Source of the DNA: Ensifer sp. PDNC004
GTDB taxonomy: Bacteria; Pseudomonadota; Alphaproteobacteria; Rhizobiales; Rhizobiaceae
NCBI RefSeq assembly: GCF_016919405.1
Contig: NZ_CP070353.1
Location: 2,604,001 to 2,668,000, forward strand
Direction of reading: 5' to 3'
Length of the DNA: 64,000 nucleotides
The notes below the pieces were generated by a model that had not been told where the DNA came from, searched no databases, and worked only from the letters and a program-made list of their open reading frames with translations. Below, one piece after another: positions 46,818-53,471 of the stretch. The stretch's first letter is position 1. The number at the start of each line of letters is the position of its first letter. The translations under genes were made by a program, and so were the position numbers.

Positions 46818-47479
46818 GCGCCAACGTCCGGCAGCACATAGCCAAACCCGCGCCGCGTTTCGATCGCGCCGCTCTCGGTCTTCTTGCGCAGGCGGGCAAT
46901 CATCGCTTCCACCGCATTCTTGGCGGCATCGTCGTCGCGGCCCTGCACGTGGCTTGCCAACTCGAGCGGCGTGACAACCTGGCCCTTGCGCTCCACGAAC
47001 AGGGCGAGCATGCGGTATTCGAGCGGGCTGAGGTCGAGCGGCTGCCCGTCGAAGGTCACCCGGCGCCCTGCCTCGTCGAGGGTGAAGCGCCCGGCAGCAC
47101 GCACCGATGTCACACGCGGACCGGCGCGCCGCAGAAGCGCGCGCAGCCGCGCGAGAAGCTCCTCGGCGCGGAAGGGTTTCGGCAGATAATCGTCTGCCCC
47201 GGCATCGAAACCGTCGACGCGCTCCATCCAGGAGCCACGCGCCGTCAGCACCAGAACCGGCGTCTCCAGCCCCGCCTGCCGCCAGCGCTTCAGGATCGAC
47301 AGCCCGTCCATGCCCGGCAGGCCGAGATCGAGGATGACCAGGGCGTAGTTACCGCTCTCCCCTTGCTCCCAGACATCCGGGCCATGGGTGAGCGTATCGA
47401 CGCCGTAGCCTTCCGCCTCCAGCCGGCTTGCCACATGGGCTGCAATATTGGGATCGTCCTCCGCCAGAAGAATCCGCAT
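46814..47479 (-). CDS. OmpR/PhoP-like response regulator
   Basis: 221 aa. The receiver domain has the acidic pair E7-D8-D9, the phospho-acceptor Asp51 in VILDLGLPG, Thr in VLTARG and Lys in LPKPF. The C-terminal winged helix has LDLSPLEYRMLALFVERKGQVVTPLEL and NAVEAMIARLRKK, ending in RRGFGYVLPD. It is coupled to the downstream kinase (ATGA overlap at 46814) and starts 9 bases after the small Asp-rich protein gene. A direct CTGTCAG repeat with 11-bp period lies upstream of the cluster. Confidence 0.95.
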   Translation of the reverse strand: MRILLAEDDPNIAAHVASRLEAEGYGVDTLTHGPDVWEQGESGNYALVILDLGLPGMDGLSILKRWRQAGLETPVLVLTARGSWMERVDGFDAGADDYLPKPFRAEELLARLRALLRRAGPRVTSVRAAGRFTLDEAGRRVTFDGQPLDLSPLEYRMLALFVERKGQVVTPLELASHVQGRDDDAAKNAVEAMIARLRKKTESGAIETRRGFGYVLPDVGA

Positions 47480-47488
47480 GACGCTCCT

Positions 47489-47959
47489 CTAGAACCCGAA
47501 AATGTTCACGAACTTGCCGGTTCGAGCATTGATGCGCAGGTTGCGGATCGTGCCCTGCCGGTCGCGGGTGCGGAGCCGGTAGATCTCGCTGCCGCCGGAT
47601 CGCTTGAGATCGACCGCGATGACCCGGCCGTATTTGTCTTCGTCGACCAGCCGCAGAACCTCCTTCAGCGGCAGGATGTCGCCCTTTTCGACGCCGTCGC
47701 GCGCCCGCTCCTGATCGCTCCGCCGGGCACCGCCGGCGCCATCCGGCCCGAGGTCTTCATCGTCATCATCGTCTTCGTCGTCGTCATCATCATCGTCGCC
47801 ATCATCGTCGTTGCCGTGACCGCCGCCGCCATGCGAGCCGCCGTCATCATCATCGTCATCATCCTTGGCCAGGGCCGCGATGCCGCCAGGCTGCGGCGCG
47901 AGCGAAAGCAGGAGCGAGCAGCAGAAGAGCGCGATCAGGTCTCGTCGTGTCATCGCCAT
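47489..47959 (-). CDS. Exported Asp-rich protein with PepSY-like C-terminus
   Basis: 156 aa. A signal sequence with an RR pair (MAMTRRDLIALFCCSLLLSLAP) is followed by a run of more than 20 Asp residues broken by Gly, His and Asn (about residues 32-70), then a roughly 65-residue domain (EKGDILPLKEVLRLVDEDKYGRVIAVDLKR, IYRLRTRDRQGTIRNLRINARTGKF) that resembles a PepSY unit. Poly-Asp tracts bind divalent cations such as Ca2+ or Mg2+. It sits directly before the response regulator gene and probably tunes or reads the PhoQ-like sensor. Confidence 0.8.
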   Translation of the reverse strand: MAMTRRDLIALFCCSLLLSLAPQPGGIAALAKDDDDDDDGGSHGGGGHGNDDDGDDDDDDDEDDDDDEDLGPDGAGGARRSDQERARDGVEKGDILPLKEVLRLVDEDKYGRVIAVDLKRSGGSEIYRLRTRDRQGTIRNLRINARTGKFVNIFGF

Positions 47960-48105
47960 GGCTTCATCCTGTCGCAACTGCTCCTCAGCTTCGGTTCCTT
48001 CCAAACGCGTTAGCGGATGCGCCCGCCAGGTGGTTTCTCTACCGCGACGCCGCGGGCATCGTTCGGGGGCGAGCCTATGCCAGCCTTGGCGAGAACGCCA
48101 GCGAC

Positions 48106-48147
48106 GCGCATGCCCCCAATGCCGTCTCGGGCACCGGGGGCATGCGC
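48106..48147. repeat. 12-bp inverted repeat in the intergenic space
   Basis: GCGCATGCCCCC (48106-48117) pairs perfectly with 48136-48147 across an 18-base loop. It lies in the 281-base gap between the two Asp-rich protein genes, a gap with strong coding-like bias in open frames on both strands but no recognisable protein. It may be a terminator of the upstream gene or an intergenic element. Confidence 0.45.
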
Positions 48148-48240
48148 TTGCCGGGTCGAACCGCCGGGCGGGCTGGTGACGGCCGACCATTGCTCCGGCG
48201 CATGGTGTGGGGCGAATGCGCCGGGCAAATCGTGACCGGA

Positions 48241-48750
48241 TCAGAATGCCGGACGGATGGAGACGCTACCGATCGGCCCCGGATTGCGGCGGATATCGCT
48301 GTCGTGCGGCTCGACCGTCACGACGCGAACACCGCGTTCGTATTCCACCTCGACCTCGAGCACCCGGCCGAGATTGTCGACGGCAACCAGCGAGCCATTG
48401 CGCAGGCCGCGGAGATTTTCATCGGTCACCCGCAGCTCGATCTCATGATCATCCCGGGCATCGTCGAAGTCGTCGTCAATGTCGTCAAAGCGGTCGTCAT
48501 CATCGTCATCGTCACGATGACCGGGACCGCGATCATCGTCATCGTCGCGATCATGGCCCCGATCGTCGTCGCGGTCGTCATCGCCACCACCGCGGTCGTC
48601 GCTGTCGTTGTCGTCATCGTCGGCGAACGCCATGGTCGAGAAAGGATGCGATGGACCGGCGGCAACGAGCGAGGCGCCGATCGGCGCCGACACGAGGCCG
48701 CAGATACCGACCGTAGAAACGAGCAAGGCCTTTCGCAGCACTGAATTCAT
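48241..48750 (-). CDS. Exported Asp/Arg-rich protein, unknown
   Basis: 169 aa. A signal peptide (VLRKALLVSTVGICGLVSAPIGASLVAAG) ends near FADDDD, followed by about 65 residues dominated by Asp with regular Arg, Gly and His (for example DDDRDDDRGHDRDDDDDRGP), then a short folded end HEIELRVTDENLRGLRNGSLVAVDNLGRVLEVEVEYERG with a PepSY-like look. It is the first gene of the two-component cluster. A cation-binding or cation-sensing periplasmic partner is a plausible inference. No homologue of known function is recognised. Confidence 0.78.
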   Translation of the reverse strand: MNSVLRKALLVSTVGICGLVSAPIGASLVAAGPSHPFSTMAFADDDDNDSDDRGGGDDDRDDDRGHDRDDDDDRGPGHRDDDDDDDRFDDIDDDFDDARDDHEIELRVTDENLRGLRNGSLVAVDNLGRVLEVEVEYERGVRVVTVEPHDSDIRRNPGPIGSVSIRPAF

Positions 48751-48800
48751 GATCTCGGCTCCTTCTCCCGATTTGATGCGGAGAGGATGCCACGAGATGC

Positions 48801-48840
48801 CTGACAGCTCGCTGAGGGCGACTGTCAGCATTCTGTCAGC
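48801..48840 (-). promoter_or_regulatory. CTGTCAG direct repeat upstream of Asp-rich/TCS cluster
   Basis: On the plus strand CTGTCAG occurs at 48822-48828 and 48833-48839, exactly 11 bases apart, and an inverted copy CTGACAG at 48801-48807. Heptamer repeats with 4-base spacing are the usual site of OmpR/PhoP-family regulators; the sequence is also close to a Pho box (CTGTCAT repeats). It lies 51-90 bases before the first cluster gene. Confidence 0.6.
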
Positions 48841-48866
48841 AAAGCCGGAACGATCGCACAACGAAA

Positions 48867-48888
48867 AAAGCCGCCCGGAGGCGGCTTT
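48867..48888 (-). terminator. infC Rho-independent terminator
   Basis: A perfect 9-bp stem AAAGCCGCC (48867-48875) pairs with 48880-48888 around CGGA; read on the minus strand it is followed by six T. It lies 28 bases after the infC stop and separates infC from the two-component cluster. Confidence 0.92.
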
Positions 48889-48916
48889 CGTCATATCGAC
48901 GGATGGGCGGCAGCGC

Positions 48917-49453
48917 TTAGCGCGGCGCGAGAACCATCATCATCTGGCGGCCTTCGAGCTTCGGCTCGGCTTCCACCTTGGCAATCGCCTGGGTGTCGTC
49001 CTTGACCTGCAGCAGAAGCTTCATGCCGAGTTCCTGGTGGGCCATTTCGCGACCGCGGAACTTCAGCGTGACCTTGACCTTGTCGCCGTCCTCGAAGAAC
49101 CGGTTCATCGCCCGCATCTTCACGTCATAATCGTGCGTGTCGATGTTGGGACGCATCTTGATTTCTTTGATTTCGACGATCTTCTGCTTCTTGCGCGCTT
49201 CGGCCGCCTTCTTCTGGTTGGCGAACTTCAGCTTGCCAAGATCGAGGATCTTGCACACCGGCGGTTCGGAGTTCGGCGCGATTTCCACCAGATCAAGACC
49301 GGCTTCCTCCGCCATGCGGAGCGCCTGGTCGATCGGGACGGCGCCGATGTTCTGGCCTTCGGCGTCGATAAGCTGAACCCGGGGCACCCGGATTTCCTTG
49401 TTTGAGCGCGGCCCCTCCTTGACGGGGGCGTCCGCTTTGAACGGTCTGCGAAT
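48917..49453 (-). CDS. infC: Translation initiation factor IF-3, ATT start
   Basis: 178 aa. IF-3 binds the 30S subunit and checks initiator tRNA and start codon. The N-domain has [39 protein letters not shown], the linker [24 protein letters not shown] is basic, and the C-domain has [32 protein letters not shown]. No ATG precedes VPRVQL. The codon ATT at 49451-49453 begins [23 protein letters not shown], the usual family N-terminus, with GAGGAG nine bases upstream. ATT start codons let IF-3 repress its own synthesis. Confidence 0.93.
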   Translation of the reverse strand: MRRPFKADAPVKEGPRSNKEIRVPRVQLIDAEGQNIGAVPIDQALRMAEEAGLDLVEIAPNSEPPVCKILDLGKLKFANQKKAAEARKKQKIVEIKEIKMRPNIDTHDYDVKMRAMNRFFEDGDKVKVTLKFRGREMAHQELGMKLLLQVKDDTQAIAKVEAEPKLEGRQMMMVLAPR

Positions 49454-49673
49454 GGTCGTACTCTCCTCGAGCTATTTCGAAAAATGTTGTTTAATTCGTT
49501 CGCCGGCGCGATCCCAAACGAAGCGCCTGAATCTGTCACCGACGGCAATGTGTGAATTGCGACGGGAGAGTCAATAGCACGGCTTGCAAGGAAAATCACC
49601 ACCTGTCGATAGCAAGACGAATCTGTTTTAGAAAGAAAATCGCCAGCGAAACGGGCCTTTGGAGAGAATTTGC

Positions 49674-50477
49674 ATGCAGGATACGCCAGCCGAGACGAAA
49701 ATCAGCTTCATCGAGGTCGGCGCAGCGGAGGCCGCGCGCAAGATCGCGATGCGCGTGCGGCATGCCGACAAGCCGACGGACGGGCAGCCGACGCTGGTCT
49801 GGCTCGGCGGCTACCGCTCGGACATGACAGGCACCAAGGCGGTCGAGGTCGAGCGCTATGCGATGGAGCGAGGCGCTGACTGCGTGCGCTTCGATTATTC
49901 CGGCCATGGCGCCTCCGGCGGCGCCTTCGCCGACGGCACGATCTCGCGGTGGCTCGAAGAAAGCCTTGCCGTCATCGACCAGGCCGCACCCGGACGCGTG
50001 GTGCTGATCGGCTCGTCGATGGGCTGCTGGATTGCCTTGCGGGTCATCCAGGAACTCCGGCGCCGGGGCGACGGAAACCGGGTCGCCGGCCTCGTGCTGA
50101 TCGCGCCGGCACCCGACTTTACCGCCGAACTGATCGAACCCAACCTGACGGATGCGGAGCGGGCTTCGCTTTCCGAACGCGGCTATTTCGAACAGCCTTC
50201 CGAATATAGCCCCGAGCCGAACATCTTTACCCGCGCGCTGATCGAGGACGGGCGAAAGAACCGGGTGCTCGACGGCACGATCTCGACCGGCTGCCCGGTG
50301 CACATCCTGCAGGGCATGCGCGACCCCGACGTGCCCTATACCCACGCCTTGCGGCTGATGGAGCACCTGCCCGCCGACGACGTCGTGATGACGCTCATTC
50401 GCGATGGCGATCATCGCCTCTCGCGCGAAGAAGACATTGCTAAAATGAAACAGGCGATCGGCACGATGCTCGCCTGA
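49674..50477 (+). CDS. Alpha/beta hydrolase (ABHD10/YqiA-like)
   Basis: About 267 aa. LVWLGGYRSDMTGTKAVEVERYAMERGADCVRFDYSGHGASGG is the strand 3-4 region; the nucleophile elbow is LIGSSMGCW, with Asp in GMRDPDVPY and His in RDGDHRLS. The layout resembles ABHD10-type acyl-protein or mycophenolic glucuronide esterases. The substrate is not known. GGAGAG precedes ATG 49674. The long 5' space to infC (49454-49673) contains both divergent promoters. Confidence 0.9.
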   Translation: MQDTPAETKISFIEVGAAEAARKIAMRVRHADKPTDGQPTLVWLGGYRSDMTGTKAVEVERYAMERGADCVRFDYSGHGASGGAFADGTISRWLEESLAVIDQAAPGRVVLIGSSMGCWIALRVIQELRRRGDGNRVAGLVLIAPAPDFTAELIEPNLTDAERASLSERGYFEQPSEYSPEPNIFTRALIEDGRKNRVLDGTISTGCPVHILQGMRDPDVPYTHALRLMEHLPADDVVMTLIRDGDHRLSREEDIAKMKQAIGTMLA

Positions 50478-50641
50478 GCCGTCGCCGGAATATCCCTTCC
50501 TTTCGACCGGAACCCAAGGACAAAACCGCTCCCGCGCCGCAGATCCCCTGCGGCGCAACGGTTCGCGTGCGTCCATTTCCGGTTTTAACCATAAACTCCG
50601 ATGTCCCGATTCCGGAGATTGACTCTGCAGTCCTGACGTTA

Positions 50642-50657
50642 TTAACTCTTTATTAAC
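50642..50657 (+). promoter_or_regulatory. CtrA-type box TTAA-N7-TTAAC
   Basis: TTAACTCTTTATTAAC at 50642-50657 is an exact match to the full CtrA consensus TTAA-N7-TTAAC. It is 108 bases before the transglutaminase-like gene start. A TTAACCATAAAC segment at 50584 is a possible half site. The remainder of the 288-base gap holds a 9-bp hairpin (50534-50556) after the previous gene. Confidence 0.7.
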
Positions 50658-50765
50658 GATTAGAGCAGCGCCGGGGACGAACCTAAACAAGCTGCCTTCA
50701 ACTCAGGATTGCGCGAATGCGTCCGGACAAAGAGCGTCCGGCATACCGCGCCGCAGGGGACTTGT

Positions 50766-51386
50766 ATGGCGTCTTGGACTGGAGTTAAGGGAAGTATCGC
50801 GGCGTTCTGCGCACTTTTCATTTCAGCAAACACGGCAATCCCCGCACAGGCGGGATCGTCTCCCTGGATGCAGACTGGCTCGGCGACCTCGCAGCCGATC
50901 GGCCACTACGAATTCTGCCAGAAATACAAGAGCGAGTGCAACGTACGCTCCAAGGGAACCGTCGCTGCACGCGTGACCGAACGGGGCTGGGCAACGATCC
51001 GGCAGGTGAACGCGACCGTCAACCGCGAGATCACGCCGATGACCGACCTGGAACTGCACGGCCGGGACGAAGTCTGGTCCTATCCGGACGGCGCTGGCGA
51101 CTGCGAAGACTTCGTACTCGAAAAGCGCAAGCGCCTGATGAGCAAGGGCTTCTCGGCAAGCGACCTGTTGATCACGGTGGTGCGCAAGCCCGACGGCGAA
51201 GGCCATGCGGTATTGACCGTGCGCACCGCGCAGGGCGACTTCATCCTCGACAACCTCGAAAACGGCGTCAAGCTATGGACCCATACGCCCTACCGCTACC
51301 TGAAGCGCCAGGCGTCCAACCACAGCGGCCGCTGGGTCACCATCCAGAACGGCGCGGAAGTCCTCGTCGGCTCGGTCGGCAACTGA
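50766..51386 (+). CDS. Bacterial transglutaminase-like cysteine peptidase (BTLCP)
   Basis: About 206 aa, exported (signal peptide ending near IPAQA). The catalytic triad is visible as Cys in GAGDCEDFVLEKR, His in GEGHAVLTV and Asp in FILDNLENG. The family is common in rhizobia, often near adhesion or surface protein systems, where it may cleave surface adhesins like LapG. No LapA/LapD-like gene is in the window. A CtrA box 108 bases upstream suggests cell-cycle control. GGGGA precedes ATG 50766. Confidence 0.9.
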   Translation: MASWTGVKGSIAAFCALFISANTAIPAQAGSSPWMQTGSATSQPIGHYEFCQKYKSECNVRSKGTVAARVTERGWATIRQVNATVNREITPMTDLELHGRDEVWSYPDGAGDCEDFVLEKRKRLMSKGFSASDLLITVVRKPDGEGHAVLTVRTAQGDFILDNLENGVKLWTHTPYRYLKRQASNHSGRWVTIQNGAEVLVGSVGN

Positions 51387-51410
51387 CCTCAAGGCAACAC
51401 GAAAAATTTC

Positions 51411-51439
51411 AAAAAGGGCCGGTCGAACCGGCCCTTTTT
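51411..51439. terminator. Bidirectional terminator between BTLCP gene and mbfA
   Basis: A perfect 13-bp stem AAAAAGGGCCGGT (51411-51423) pairs with 51427-51439 around CGA, giving T runs on both strands. It serves both convergent genes. Confidence 0.93.
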
Positions 51440-51457
51440 CGTATCTGCCGCGCGCCG

Positions 51458-52441
51458 TCAGGCGTTGCCGATCAGGATGCCGGCCGCCAGCACCAGACCG
51501 CCGCCGAGCACCACCTGGAAAGCGGCCCTGAGGAACGGCGTTTCCATGTAGCGGTTCTGGATGAAGGCGATCGCCCAAAGCTCGACGAAGACGATCGCGG
51601 CCGCCGTCGCGGTCGCCGTCCAGAAGTGCGGGATCAGATAGGGCAGCGCATGGCCGAGACCGCCAAGCGCGGTCATGATGCCCGACGCCAGGCCGCGTTT
51701 GATCGGCGAGCCGCGACCGGAAAGCTTGCCGTCATCATGGGCAGCTTCGGTGAAGCCCATGGAAATACCGGCACCGACGGAGGCCGAGAGACCGACGAGG
51801 AAGGTCTGCCAGGTGTCCTGGGTCGCGAATGCGGCGGCGAAGATCGGCGCCAGCGTCGACACCGAGCCGTCCATCAGGCCGGCGAGACCGGGCTGGACGT
51901 AAGTCAGGATGAACTGGCGGCGCGCGGTCTGGTCCTCCTCGGCGCGCACGTCCTCGGGCGTGTGCTGTTCGCCAAGCCGACGGGCCAGCGATTCATGCGA
52001 CTTTTCGGCAATCGCGAGATCGCCGAGCAGCTTGCGGGTGGCCGCATCCTGGGTTCTGGTCGCGGCCTCGACATAGAAGCGGTGCGCCGCCTCCTCCATC
52101 GCTTCGGCTTCCTCGCGCGCCTTTTCGATCGGCATTTCGGCAATCAGCCAGTCGGGCTTGCGCTCGGGGAAGTCGCGCACATGCTCGCGCCGGATGAGCG
52201 GGATGCGGTTGCCGAAACGCTGGACGTGCAGATCGATCAACCATTGCCTGTGGTGACTTTCCTCCTCCGCCATCTCCTCGAACACTTTTGCCGAGTGGGG
52301 GTATTGCGCCCGAAGCGCATCGGCATAGGCGAGATAAATGCGCCCGTCGTCCTCTTCGGAGGAGATCGCGAGCGCCAGGATTTCCTGCTCGCTCAGGGAC
52401 AAAAACGGGCGCTTGGAACGGGAGAAAAGACGGGAAAACAT
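51458..52441 (-). CDS. mbfA: MbfA, membrane-bound ferritin-like iron exporter
   Basis: About 327 aa. An N-terminal rubrerythrin/ferritin-like four-helix domain with EED and EEMAEEESHHRQ and AIAEKSHE motifs (carboxylate and His di-iron ligands) is fused to a VIT1/CCC1-type membrane domain (FILTYVQPGLAGLMDGSVSTLAPIFAAAF, GLSASVGAGISMGF, GHALPYLIPHFW). MbfA proteins export iron and protect against iron and peroxide stress. A perfect Irr-type palindrome stands 15 bases before the ATG, so iron-dependent control is expected. Confidence 0.95.
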   Translation of the reverse strand: MFSRLFSRSKRPFLSLSEQEILALAISSEEDDGRIYLAYADALRAQYPHSAKVFEEMAEEESHHRQWLIDLHVQRFGNRIPLIRREHVRDFPERKPDWLIAEMPIEKAREEAEAMEEAAHRFYVEAATRTQDAATRKLLGDLAIAEKSHESLARRLGEQHTPEDVRAEEDQTARRQFILTYVQPGLAGLMDGSVSTLAPIFAAAFATQDTWQTFLVGLSASVGAGISMGFTEAAHDDGKLSGRGSPIKRGLASGIMTALGGLGHALPYLIPHFWTATATAAAIVFVELWAIAFIQNRYMETPFLRAAFQVVLGGGLVLAAGILIGNA

Positions 52442-52456
52442 CGGGAGGAAACCTTC

Positions 52457-52473
52457 TTTAGAATAATTCTAAA
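52457..52473 (-). promoter_or_regulatory. Irr box (ICE motif) of mbfA
   Basis: TTTAGAATAATTCTAAA, a perfect palindrome with 8-bp arms around A, fits the iron control element TTTAGAA-N3-TTCTAAA bound by Irr. It begins 15 bases upstream of the mbfA start codon, just before the ribosome binding site, so Irr would repress mbfA when iron is low. Confidence 0.85.
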
Positions 52474-52606
52474 ATAGAAATGCGGGATCGCCCCGTCAAG
52501 GCCAAAGCCATGCAATCATGCGACAATCTCTCGACAGAGTGTCGCGGCTCGGCCACCATGCCGGCCACCCGCGAATCTCATTCCCTTCCCCGGAGCGATC
52601 GCCTCG

Positions 52607-53443
52607 ATGAGGACCATCTATCCGCTTTCCGAAAGCAAAGACACAGTGTTGGATCGTCTCGGCGCAAGGCTCGCCGCGCGCCTGCAGGCGCAGACATCCG
52701 GCTACGAGCCCTACACGCCATCCGATCAGGAAACGCTGGCGCGCACGCTGCGCCCGGGCGACATTCTCCTGATCGAAGGTAACCAGAAGGTTTCGGCAGC
52801 GATCAAGTATCTGACGCAATCGACCTGGTCGCATGCCGCCTTCTTTGCCGGTGACCAGATGCCGCTGACGCTCGATCAGGCGACACTGCCCGTCATCGAG
52901 CGGCCGCAACTGATCGAGGTAAACATCGGCGAGGGCTGCGTTGCCGTGCCGTTGAAGAAATACGCCTCGTTCAACACCCGCATCTGCCGGCCTATCGCGC
53001 TGACGCCGGATGATCGCACAGCACTCGTCGGCTTCATGATCTCGAGGCTCGGGATGAAATACGACCTGAAGAACATTCTGGACATGCTGCGCTACTTCTT
53101 GCCGACACCGCCGGTTCCGGTGCGCTGGCGGCGGCGCCTGCTTGCCTTCGGTTCCGGCGACCCGACACGGGCGATCTGCTCGACGCTGATTGCCGCCGCC
53201 TTCGAGCAGATCCGCTATCCGATCCTGCCCGAGGTTACCCGCGCGCCCGGACGGGCGGCCGCAACCTCGACCTATTCACGCGAAGAGATCCTGCACATCC
53301 GCCACCATTCGCTCTACACGCCCAGGGATTTCGACCTCTCGCCGTTCTTTGCGATCGTCAAGCCGACGCTGGAGTTCGGCTTCGACTACAAGCGATTGCG
53401 CTGGCATGCGGACGAAGAGAGCAATTCCAGCAAGAGTGTGTAG
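52607..53443 (+). CDS. YiiX/YebB-like NlpC/P60 cysteine hydrolase
   Basis: About 278 aa, circularly permuted papain-like fold. TLRPGDILLIEGNQKVSAAIKYLTQSTWSHAAFFAG carries the His (WSHAAFF) and the later AICSTLIAAAFE the Cys, in the His-before-Cys order typical of the permuted YiiX group. The first helix and hydrophobic region suggest a soluble or membrane-associated enzyme with an acyl or amide lipid substrate. It is divergent from mbfA, separated by 165 bases that include the Irr box. Confidence 0.85.
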   Translation: MRTIYPLSESKDTVLDRLGARLAARLQAQTSGYEPYTPSDQETLARTLRPGDILLIEGNQKVSAAIKYLTQSTWSHAAFFAGDQMPLTLDQATLPVIERPQLIEVNIGEGCVAVPLKKYASFNTRICRPIALTPDDRTALVGFMISRLGMKYDLKNILDMLRYFLPTPPVPVRWRRRLLAFGSGDPTRAICSTLIAAAFEQIRYPILPEVTRAPGRAAATSTYSREEILHIRHHSLYTPRDFDLSPFFAIVKPTLEFGFDYKRLRWHADEESNSSKSV

Positions 53444-53471
53444 CGGTTATCCGTCCGGAATTGCGTCTCTT

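Noticed and set aside
47680..47880. CATCGTC-type short repeats that might look like a CRISPR or microsatellite
   Set aside because: They are the coding sequence of the poly-Asp tract (GAT/GAC codons read on the minus strand), with no spacer structure.
48017..48235. Two opposed 72-codon frames in the intergenic gap (minus 48010-48228, plus 48017-48235)
   Set aside because: Their products are Pro/Gly/Ala-rich and mirror each other because of inverted repeats; no ribosome site or domain.
48426..48665. Met/Thr-rich 79-codon frame (48426-48665) in the Asp-rich region
   Set aside because: It is an out-of-phase reading of the GAC/GAT repeats of the 48241 gene.
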